Source of the DNA: CAWKAO01 sp963847665 | Lineage (GTDB): Bacteria; Actinomycetota; Humimicrobiia; Humimicrobiales; Humimicrobiaceae | Assembly: GCA_963847665.1 (NCBI GenBank) | Contig: CAWKAO010000001.1 | Location: 149,529 to 213,528 of the forward strand | Direction of reading: 5' to 3' | DNA: 64,000 bases | Part shown: positions 52,689 through 60,102 of the stretch, in pieces | How positions within the stretch are numbered: position 1 is the first letter of the stretch | Layout of the letters: the number at the start of each line of letters is the position of its first letter | Notes under the pieces: generated by a model | What the model saw: the letters and a program-made list of their open reading frames with translations, nothing else | Told to the model about the DNA's origin: nothing | Database searches by the model: none | Position numbers and translations under genes: made by a program

Positions 52689-53042
52689 TCAGTCTGATAT
52701 TTTCATACCCAGGTTTTTTTCTGCTTTGCTCATGATGTTAGCAGGGCTTTTTAAATCAGATATTTTTAAAACGAGCCTGTCCTGCCGGTTTTTTTCCTGT
52801 GATATCGATTCATTCAACTTGATTATCTTTTGCTCATATGTTTCTGATTCCACCTTAAGAAATGCATTAAGAAGAATGCCAAAACAGAGAAAGACCAAAA
52901 CAGTTAAAATGAAATATACTAATCCTGTTCTTTCCTTCAATACTTTTTCGCATTTGTAATCCTTTTTATTTTTAACCAGGTAAAATATAGGATAGTTTTT
53001 CCTGTTATAAAGCTCATCTTCAATCCGTTTTGTTTTTATCAA
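52689..53042 (-). CDS. FtsL/FtsB-like septum protein with one membrane helix
   Basis: This 117-residue protein has a charged N-terminal tail, one membrane helix (about 42-62), a heptad coiled coil (EQKIIKLNESISQEKNRQDRLVLKISDL) and a conserved final segment LKSPANIMSKAEKNLGMKISD. This is the bitopic architecture of FtsL/DivIC proteins that help assemble the division septum. Unlike normal loci, it is not beside mraW/pbp genes. Instead it lies between a MerR regulator and intergenic sequence. The TTG/ATG start is uncertain. Assignment is moderate. Confidence 0.6.
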   Translation of the reverse strand: MIKTKRIEDELYNRKNYPIFYLVKNKKDYKCEKVLKERTGLVYFILTVLVFLCFGILLNAFLKVESETYEQKIIKLNESISQEKNRQDRLVLKISDLKSPANIMSKAEKNLGMKISD

Positions 53043-53078
53043 GAAAATACCTTCTTTTATTTAATAGACCTGTTATAT

Positions 53079-53483
53079 TTAAAAAAAAGACTTTATCAAT
53101 CTTATGGCTTCGATTATTTTCTTGTTTTTTCTTTCCTCCAGGTTTCTGCTGATATTTATTTCTAATCCAGGGATGATCTCGTACCTGACCCTCAGATCCC
53201 TTCTGACGTCTCCGGATTCTTTATCCTGTGAACGAGCACGACCCTTTAGTATCTCTCTGATCGAGTTTAGATTTAAACGCTGGTCACGCAATTGCCTTAT
53301 CCTCAATAAGTCCGAAAGGTGACTGTCATTATAAAAACCTCCCCTTCCTCTGCCAGAAGGGGGGTCTATTATTTGTTTTTGAACATAGTACCTGATGGTC
53401 CTTTTTGAAAAGCCCGTGCGATCGCTCATCTCATCGATCGTGTATCTTTTTTTTTCAGTTTGACCTTTTCTTTTGGCAGACAT
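53079..53483 (-). CDS. MerR family transcriptional regulator
   Basis: This 134-residue protein has a MerR winged-helix domain (YTIDEMSDRTGFSKRTIRYYVQKQIIDPP, then the GRGRGGFYNDSHLSDLLRIRQLRDQRLNLNSIREIL helices). It has a short C-terminal region without recognised effector-binding cysteines. It lies 36 bases upstream of the FtsL-like gene in the same direction. Its upstream region holds two copies of GACA spaced within a TTGACA-like region (53501-53525), a possible operator. Effector unknown. Confidence 0.87.
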   Translation of the reverse strand: MSAKRKGQTEKKRYTIDEMSDRTGFSKRTIRYYVQKQIIDPPSGRGRGGFYNDSHLSDLLRIRQLRDQRLNLNSIREILKGRARSQDKESGDVRRDLRVRYEIIPGLEINISRNLEERKNKKIIEAIRLIKSFF

Positions 53484-53709
53484 GATATTTAATTATAACA
53501 CCAAGATGTCATAATACAAGTGTCAAAATAATTATAGCTTAAGACATTTTAAGCAGTTATGGACTGGATATAATAAATTTGAGATCTTTACAGGTGAAGA
53601 AGTAATAGAATTTTATTATAATGGTGTGAGATTTGAATTTTAATAACCACTTTGCTTTTTGGATGATCTTTAAAGAAAGTGATCGACCAATTGGATCAGG
53701 AGGACATAG
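53484..53709. other. Divergent region between MerR and DUF362 genes
   Basis: 226 bases. On the plus strand a stretch of about 40 codons without a start (QLWTGYNKFEIF onward, ending 53643) reads like protein and may be a gene fragment or chance. GACA repeats near 53501-53525 could be a MerR site. GGAGG just before 53710 is the SD of the next gene. Confidence 0.3.
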
Positions 53710-54819
53710 ATGTCAAAATCACTGGTTAAATTTGCTTCAGTTAGGTTCGAAAAAATAGATGCAAAAGCTACTCTGCCGGAAAAGTTTAAGAGGCTTTTAG
53801 ATTCCTATAAGATGGAGGATCTTGTAAAAGACAGGACTGTAGCTGTTAAAATGCACCTTGGAGGAAATATTGGTTACACGACAATACACCCATTATTTGT
53901 CACAATACTTTTAAATAAGATAAAGTCTTCCGGTGGGACACCTTTCATTACAGATGTCTTTCACCTTAATAATGCAAATCTTGGAGTCCGGGGAGCAAAA
54001 GCCAGGGGCTATACAGAAGAAATACTGGGGGCACCCCTAATGCCTGTTGCAGGAGTCTTTGATAAATATTATTACACACAGAAAGTGGATTTTAAGACTC
54101 TTAAGGAGGTCCAGATAGCCGGCAATATACATGATGCCGATGTACTGATAGACCTCTCGCACTTTAAAGGCCATGGTACATGCAGTTTTGGAGGAGCAGC
54201 AAAAAACATAGCGATGGGTTGTGTATCTCAAAAGACCAGAAAGGACCTGCATGCCCTTGAGGGAGGCATTACCTGGGATAAGGAAAAATGTGACAATTGC
54301 AATTCATGCATAGAAGAATGCAGATACGGTGCAAATAAATTTAATGACAGGGGTGATTATGAAATAATGTTTCACAACTGTACTTACTGCCAGCACTGTG
54401 TGGAAGTATGCCCTAATGATGCCATCAGCTTTAAAGGAAAATATTATAAGGATTTTCAAAAAGGTCTGGCTATCACTGTTGAAGAGGTATTAAAGACATT
54501 TGCAGTTAAAAGTGTCTTTTATATAAACATTCTGATGAATATTACCATGCTTTGTGATTGCTGGGGTTTTTCAACTCCTTCGCTTGTCCCTGATATAGGT
54601 ATACTTGCTTCAGATGATATTGCAGGAATAGAGAAAGCATCACTTGATAAGATAAAGGTAGAAGATCTTTTGAAGGACGCTTTACCAAAAAACCGCAGTT
54701 TAACTGACGGAAAGCATCTTTTTGAACAGATATGGGGCAAGGATCCTTTCTCTTTAATACAGATAATGGATGAGATGAAACTGGGTAATTCTGATTATGC
54801 AATAGAAGAAATAGTGTAG
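53710..54819 (+). CDS. DUF362 protein with two 4Fe-4S clusters
   Basis: This 369-residue protein has the DUF362 domain at the start (VAVKMHLGGNIGYTTIHPLFVTILLNKIK, later DLSHFKGHGTCSFGGAAKNIAMG). Two ferredoxin motifs follow (CDNCNSCIEECRYGANKF and CTYCQHCVEVCPNDAISF), then about 120 residues of C-terminal domain. This is the standard DUF362-ferredoxin protein of anaerobes; its biochemical role is unknown, though redox handling is likely. AGGAGG precedes the ATG. Confidence 0.9.
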   Translation: MSKSLVKFASVRFEKIDAKATLPEKFKRLLDSYKMEDLVKDRTVAVKMHLGGNIGYTTIHPLFVTILLNKIKSSGGTPFITDVFHLNNANLGVRGAKARGYTEEILGAPLMPVAGVFDKYYYTQKVDFKTLKEVQIAGNIHDADVLIDLSHFKGHGTCSFGGAAKNIAMGCVSQKTRKDLHALEGGITWDKEKCDNCNSCIEECRYGANKFNDRGDYEIMFHNCTYCQHCVEVCPNDAISFKGKYYKDFQKGLAITVEEVLKTFAVKSVFYINILMNITMLCDCWGFSTPSLVPDIGILASDDIAGIEKASLDKIKVEDLLKDALPKNRSLTDGKHLFEQIWGKDPFSLIQIMDEMKLGNSDYAIEEIV

Positions 54820-54870
54820 TATCATTTTTGGTGATCTACCGGAATAGGATTATTTTATAAGAGGGACAAT

Positions 54871-55668
54871 ATGAATATCATGATAGTCGGCGGTACCGGA
54901 TTTTTGGGTTACCATGCACTCCTTGTGGCACTGGAAAGGGGTCATACTGTAAATTCTATAGCTATTGATGACGTAGTACTTGGAGACTGGTACCCGAAAG
55001 AAGTAAATGTACAATATAGTGATGTATTTGAAGTGTCGGAGCAATACCTGCAAAGTTGTTTTTCAGGTTATGACGCTATGATATATGCAGTTGGCCCCGA
55101 TGATAGGATAACGCCTCCAGCTCCGGCATATGAATTCTTTCGTACAAGACTGGTTGATGCCTGTGAAAAAGTAGTGACAGCAGCCCGTAAGGCTGGAGTT
55201 AAAAGATGTGTCGTACTCAGTTCATATTTTGCTTATTTTGATAGGATCTGGCCAGAAAAAGGGTTGAGCATGCACCATCCTTACATAAGATGCCGGGTTG
55301 AACAGGCGGGAAAGGTCATTGCTGCAGGAGATGGTAAAATGAGTGTAATGCTGCTAGAGCTGCCTTATATATTTGGTTCCATGCCAAACCGCATACCTTT
55401 ATGGAAAGATGTCCTTCTGGACCGTTATACAAATGGTAAGGTCATATTTTTCCCAAAAGGTGGGACAAATATGATCTCTGTGGTGCATGTAGGAGAGGCG
55501 ATCATTGGAGCTCTTGAAAATGGTGAACACGGACAGAGATATTTAGTGGGTGATGAAAATCACTCTTTTAATGAAATGCTTGAGATGATGATGACAGCCA
55601 TCGGTGAACAAAAAAGAATTATAAATATCCCAAAATTATTTAGCTGTGACAGCAGGGGGTATTATTGA
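54871..55668 (+). pseudogene. NAD-dependent epimerase/dehydratase, N-terminal part
   Basis: This 265-codon frame starts MNIMIVGGTGFLGYHALLVALERG, the classic nucleotide-binding start of an extended SDR. It continues with the catalytic YxxxK-like HPYIRCRVEQAGK. After INIPKLF the frame runs into stop at 55668. Removing one base within TTTAGCTGTG (around 55640-55645) continues into VTAGGIIENSW in the frame at 55646-55858. This suggests one gene broken by a one-base insertion. Substrate unknown. Confidence 0.82.
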
Positions 55669-55858
55669 AAATTCATGGAAGAAAAAAGGACTTGAAGGCG
55701 GACTTGATGCCAGATATCTCATGAGGGATATCATAACTGATTATTTATATTTTGATCCATCTGAAACTTCAAAGAAACTTGGATATAAAAGAGGGGGATT
55801 GAGAGAAGCAATAAAAGCAACTATGAAAGCATGCTATCCTGAAAAGATCAAAGACTGA
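55646..55858 (+). pseudogene. NAD-dependent epimerase/dehydratase, C-terminal part
   Basis: The 70-codon frame holds the rest of the SDR protein: IIENSWKKKGLEGGLDARYLMRD and the LYFDPSETSKKLGYKRGG segment typical of the C-terminal substrate-binding part. Its apparent ATG has no SD of its own and lies in the overlap with the upstream frame, so it is best read as the continuation of that gene. Confidence 0.8.
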
Positions 55859-55941
55859 TCACTTAGGGTTACGAATCATATTTTTATAAAAAACGTCTAT
55901 TGTAATAGTTAGTAAAAAACAATAAAGCAGGAAAAGATCAG

Positions 55942-56385
55942 ATGAAAGATAAAAAAAGTAGAATATTTATATCTATTGTAGTAATTTTCTGGATATTATT
56001 TGTTGCCTTTATCTTGATTATTGCCAGCATGTTCGGGATGCCATTGTTAGGCTCCCAATTCCGATTTTTGTTTATTCCTTTAATGATTATTTTACCCCTA
56101 CTCGGTATAGCTTTGATCGTTCTGGTGACAAGAATAAAAATTACAAAAGCTTCCAAAGCATTTTTAATCCTGACAGGTGCATCAGCAACTGGGATCGCAA
56201 TAAGTGGGTTGTTACATAATCTTTTGTATGCTCTTCTTATAAAATTGTTTGGAGAAGCTATCTGGAATAATCTGGGAGACGAACCAGTATTTTTTATTTT
56301 TGCTGTGATTATATGTCCGATCGCATTACTTGTAGGAGCAATCGGCACTATAGTCCTTCTATCAAAGAAAAAGATCTTAAATTAA
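55942..56385 (+). CDS. Four-helix membrane protein of unknown function
   Basis: This 147-residue protein has four membrane helices (about 8-30, 42-65, 77-98 and 115-138) with charged short ends. No family is recognised. GGAAAAGA near the ATG gives a moderate SD. It lies between the epimerase remnant and the convergent DUF6855-like gene. Confidence 0.65.
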   Translation: MKDKKSRIFISIVVIFWILFVAFILIIASMFGMPLLGSQFRFLFIPLMIILPLLGIALIVLVTRIKITKASKAFLILTGASATGIAISGLLHNLLYALLIKLFGEAIWNNLGDEPVFFIFAVIICPIALLVGAIGTIVLLSKKKILN

Positions 56386-56410
56386 TAACCCATAAAACTT
56401 CTGGCAGTTT

Positions 56411-56818
56411 TTACCTGGCCCTCATCCGGTTGTTTCTCGGATTATGCTCTACTTCGGCAAGCCCCAATACTTCCATCAATGGAGGGATATACATTCCAAA
56501 TCTTCCACGTAAGCCTTTTTTCAGACCATACCATCCTCCAACAGGATTTTCAGTTGAACGGGCCCATGCTTCTACTGTACCTTCCTGTGCAGGTTTTTGT
56601 TCATCAGCACTTCCCAGAAGCATCCAGTCATTATGTTTTTTTAGCATTTCATAGAGGTCATTGATGGCCCGGTAATCATAATGCAGGACCGTTTTGCCCA
56701 CAGTACAGACAATTATCTTTTTGCCATCTTTTTCATCTATATACATTTCATATTCAGATGTATTTGGTGGGGTTTTCAATTTCCAGGGGTTATCTTTGGT
56801 TCTTATTTCTTGCGTCAT
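56411..56818 (-). CDS. Uncharacterised conserved protein, DUF6855-like
   Basis: This 135-residue protein contains a strongly conserved-looking C-terminal stretch (GTVEAWARSTENPVGGWYGLKKGLRGRFGMYIPPLMEVLGLAEVEHNP) that I believe belongs to DUF6855, but this is from memory. The N-terminal part resembles a small beta sheet domain. I choose ATG 56818 over the ATG at 56830, which overlaps the AAGGA SD. Function is unknown. Confidence 0.6.
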   Translation of the reverse strand: MTQEIRTKDNPWKLKTPPNTSEYEMYIDEKDGKKIIVCTVGKTVLHYDYRAINDLYEMLKKHNDWMLLGSADEQKPAQEGTVEAWARSTENPVGGWYGLKKGLRGRFGMYIPPLMEVLGLAEVEHNPRNNRMRAR

Positions 56819-56907
56819 CTTTAAAAGCATCCTTACTAAATTATAATATACTGATATTCTATATGAAAAAAACTAAAAAACCTAATGAAGCTTATTTATC
56901 CAGAAGT

Positions 56908-57819
56908 CTATTTGATAGCAGAGGCTATGAGATTTTTAACGTCATCTGCATAACTATCTCCTATTGCAAATGATAACTCTTCTGATAGATCTTTCTTTTT
57001 TACCTTTACTTTAACTTTTGTAAACCTGCGCTGTTTTTCAAATGATATTTCTCTGACATTATTTAAAGGGATATATGTGAGCAGCCAGGTATAAGTACTG
57101 GTGATAGAAAGATCGTCCTCCAGTATAACAAGCTGCCTGTCAGTGACAGCAATAAGGACATTAGGTGATATATTTATTTTTATAAAGCCGATCTTACGGA
57201 CCAGTTTAGGTGAATATATAAAATCTAAAAGTAATTCATCTTTTTGGAGTATATAGATATAAACACCATTTCGATATTTAATAGGTATTTTTTTTAATCT
57301 GTCATGAACATCTTTATTGCTGCCTGATAATATGCTTTCACGCCAGCTGGCTTTTAAAAACCTTTGCAGCTCAGGTTCCAATATTTTATGAGCAGTAGTA
57401 TTGTATTCGATCTCAGCCTGGTTTGAATTTTTACCGTTTGAACATACTATGTCTAATTTTCCATATAGAAGGCAGTGATTTAATTTCATGTATAATAGAT
57501 TATCTGCAGATAATCTATTTGCTGTGCCACTTTCATCAAAGAACAGTGAATCCTTTACATGTATTAATACATTGTCATCAAACAGTAGTGCCTGCCACGG
57601 TACATATCTTTTCGCAAAAACGTGTTTTATATACATCTGAGGAGGGACCACAAAATTACCACTGAAGTCATTATAATCAAACCCATTTTTTTCTAAAATC
57701 TCCGCCAGACTCTCAGGCATAGTGAACTCATCATCTATTGAAAAAGGGTGAGATTTATAGCCCCTTGGTATCTCGGGTATTATAAGTCTATTCTTTTTTT
57801 TCTTTTCCTTCAAAAACAT
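56908..57819 (-). CDS. Hypothetical protein with PH-like beta-rich C-terminus
   Basis: This 303-residue protein has no membrane helix. The C-terminal part (KIGFIKINISPNVLIAVTDRQLVILEDDLSITSTYTWLLTYIPLNNVREISFEKQRR) resembles bacterial PH-domain segments that sense or display signals at the membrane. The N-terminal 180 residues are unrecognised. No SD precedes ATG 57819. It stands alone. Confidence 0.6.
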   Translation of the reverse strand: MFLKEKKKKNRLIIPEIPRGYKSHPFSIDDEFTMPESLAEILEKNGFDYNDFSGNFVVPPQMYIKHVFAKRYVPWQALLFDDNVLIHVKDSLFFDESGTANRLSADNLLYMKLNHCLLYGKLDIVCSNGKNSNQAEIEYNTTAHKILEPELQRFLKASWRESILSGSNKDVHDRLKKIPIKYRNGVYIYILQKDELLLDFIYSPKLVRKIGFIKINISPNVLIAVTDRQLVILEDDLSITSTYTWLLTYIPLNNVREISFEKQRRFTKVKVKVKKKDLSEELSFAIGDSYADDVKNLIASAIK

Positions 57820-57940
57820 GATAATCGGCTAATAATTTTAGAATCAATTGTAAAAAAATCCATCAAGATCTAACAGATTATATTTTCAGTCATTATACAA
57901 TAATGTGCACAAGATGCTAATATAAATTCAGCCGGCAAAC

Positions 57941-59089
57941 TCAAGCAGAATTCAGCTCTTTATAAAGACTTATTATATTTTCAAGAGGAGTTTCAGGTAA
58001 TGCTTCATGGGAAGGTGCGATAATAACCCCGCCACGATTACCCCATAGATTTTTAATTTTTTTGACTTCTTCCGTGACTTCCCGGGGTGTTTTAAACACC
58101 AGAAGATTCTGGACATCCAATCCACCATGTATGCAGATTTTTTCCCCATAAAGTTTGTATATGTTTTCGATTTCCATATCCTTCGCAGAAGTCTGTACAA
58201 CATCAAAAACATCTATTCCTGCATCTATCATCATTGGCATCACCTTATGCACACTCCCGCAACAATGCCATGAAAAAACAATATCATGGCTTTTTACAAT
58301 TGAAATAAGCTTTTTATATTGGGGCAGAAAATATTTTTTAAATATATCTGGTGAAAACAGCATCCCATATTGCCCCGCCACATCATCTGCAGTCCCATAA
58401 TACTCTATAACATCTCCGAAAGCATCGCATTCTTTTTTTGTGTATTCGATTGCAAAAGAGGAGACCTCACTTATAAGTTTTTCAGCAAACTTTATATTAA
58501 AAGCAAGGTCCGTTAGAAATTGCTCGTATCCTCGAAGCGCCCAGCATATCATGAAAAGATGTGATAGGTTGCCGGTACAGATGAACTCATCACTGCTGCC
58601 AAGTATTTTTTTATAACTTAGGTCATTGCTGCCGTATTTATTGTCGAAGTATTTGAAGTCATAGAGGGAAAGCCGGTCAGTCAAAAAACCATCCTTCAGG
58701 TCAGAAGCCTTTTCAAGTCCTGAAAGCGGGGGGTCCTTTATAACATCATAGTCCATGATCATGTCATCTTTCCCACCTTCTCCAAATACGGAATTTGCAC
58801 CAAGCTGGTAATAGTTGGAGTGGTCCTTCACATAAGGCTTTTGTGGGTTGGACCCTATATATCTTGCAGTGTAGGTGGTAAATTTACATATTTTTGAACC
58901 TGAGGCATAAAAATCCGCACCGATTGCTTCAATAAGTCTTTTATAATTTTTAACCAGGTTTTCTGGCTCCTCAAAACCAAAATGCTTATTTAACCTCGTA
59001 GAAAGGTTAGTAAGACCCCTGTATGAAGATGGTATTTTGTCTACAGTTTTTAATCTTATTGCTGCAAAAGCTCTTTCTTTTTTTGTCAT
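57941..59089 (-). CDS. Uroporphyrinogen decarboxylase-family (MtaA-type) methyltransferase
   Basis: This 382-residue protein starts MTKKERAFAAIRLKTVDKIPSSY. Its probable zinc site is HCCGSVHKVMPMMIDAGIDVFDVVQTS near residue 274. This is the same UroD-fold class as the gene at 31077 but distant in sequence. It would move methyl groups to or from a corrinoid partner; heme synthesis is excluded by the zinc motif. AGGA precedes the ATG. It is followed by an alpha/beta hydrolase gene upstream on the same strand (gap 21 bases). Confidence 0.84.
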   Translation of the reverse strand: MTKKERAFAAIRLKTVDKIPSSYRGLTNLSTRLNKHFGFEEPENLVKNYKRLIEAIGADFYASGSKICKFTTYTARYIGSNPQKPYVKDHSNYYQLGANSVFGEGGKDDMIMDYDVIKDPPLSGLEKASDLKDGFLTDRLSLYDFKYFDNKYGSNDLSYKKILGSSDEFICTGNLSHLFMICWALRGYEQFLTDLAFNIKFAEKLISEVSSFAIEYTKKECDAFGDVIEYYGTADDVAGQYGMLFSPDIFKKYFLPQYKKLISIVKSHDIVFSWHCCGSVHKVMPMMIDAGIDVFDVVQTSAKDMEIENIYKLYGEKICIHGGLDVQNLLVFKTPREVTEEVKKIKNLWGNRGGVIIAPSHEALPETPLENIISLYKELNSA

Positions 59090-59110
59090 TTTTTCCTATT
59101 AATCCTTATC

Positions 59111-59836
59111 TCATTGTTGTAAATATTCCAAAATCCTGTTTGTGATCAAACTTAATTGTTCCTCAAGAGAAATATCAGCAATATTATCGCCCTTTTGAAA
59201 TCCATAATCCCCAAACTGGGAATGGTTGCCACCTTCTATTATGTAGAATTCAGTATCTTCCGGCAGATTTATACTGGTGGCATCAAGTTTTTCTTTATCA
59301 ATCCCCATATCCTTTGATCCAATAATAGATATTACTTTTCCTGTGTATCCAGATAGATCATCGGCTGAATATGAGGCCAGTAATATAAGCCCGTCTATCG
59401 ACTCCTGGTTTTTGCTTGTGTAGCTTGCCGCCATAGAACCGCCAAGGGAGTGGCCGGCCATATACCATCTGGCAATATCCGGATTGTTTTTTATGATTTT
59501 ATCAGCCCTGTTTATACCAAAAAAAGCCATATTAAAAGGCATTTTAGGTATAAATACTGCGTAGCCTTTTTCGGCAATAGTTTTTGCCTCTACACTGTAA
59601 GCTGAGACATCAACTTTTGCGCCCTGGTAAATTATAATCCCTATTCCATTGGGCGCTGAGGGGATAAACTCAATACCATTATTAATAATAACAGAAACGT
59701 TTTCGTCAGAGATCATGTAGGTTTTTGCCAGGTCTTTTGAATCATATGTTCCTGTACTCAAATAGATCAGGCCAAAGCCTATTACCAATACGAGTACTAT
59801 TGAAAAAACTATTAAAATCTTTATTGATTTTTTCAT
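59111..59836 (-). CDS. Membrane-anchored alpha/beta hydrolase
   Basis: This 241-residue protein has an N-terminal membrane anchor (about 7-27), then a hydrolase fold with GHSLGGSMAA (nucleophile Ser) and the final Asp and His in SKDMGIDKEK and GGNHSQFGDYG. The catalytic domain should face outside or the membrane surface. It resembles carboxylesterase-like abhydrolase_5 proteins. GGTGAT precedes the ATG. It lies upstream of the UroD-like gene and is probably in the same transcript. Confidence 0.83.
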   Translation of the reverse strand: MKKSIKILIVFSIVLVLVIGFGLIYLSTGTYDSKDLAKTYMISDENVSVIINNGIEFIPSAPNGIGIIIYQGAKVDVSAYSVEAKTIAEKGYAVFIPKMPFNMAFFGINRADKIIKNNPDIARWYMAGHSLGGSMAASYTSKNQESIDGLILLASYSADDLSGYTGKVISIIGSKDMGIDKEKLDATSINLPEDTEFYIIEGGNHSQFGDYGFQKGDNIADISLEEQLSLITNRILEYLQQ

Positions 59837-60032
59837 ATATCACCATTTTAGTTCTTTAAATGCATCTGGGAGCTTAATTTATAAAGACAGGGTATATATT
59901 ATTACATATAATATATATTACTCAATAATGAATTTGTTTCAATAAATTGTACTATGCTTGATAATTAATACCAATGCTTGCAAAGCAGGGGGAGCAGACT
60001 AAAGAGGTAGTAACTATTATTAAATGATAAAA

Positions 60033-60061
60033 ATAACTATATATATAAATTAAATAGTTAT
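60033..60061. promoter_or_regulatory. Inverted repeat upstream of katG
   Basis: ATAACTAT (60033-60040) and ATAGTTAT (60054-60061) form perfect 8-base arms with a 13-base spacer, about 40 bases before the katG start. A candidate operator; it does not match the PerR or Fur consensus as I know it. The remaining 59837-60032 is AT-rich and unremarkable. Confidence 0.45.
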
Positions 60062-60102
60062 ATTATTATATGGAAATAGTAAATTAAAAGGAGGAATATC
60101 TG

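Noticed and set aside
53526..53643. Open stretch of about 40 codons upstream of the DUF362 gene as a real gene
   Set aside because: No start codon or SD; may be chance or a fragment.
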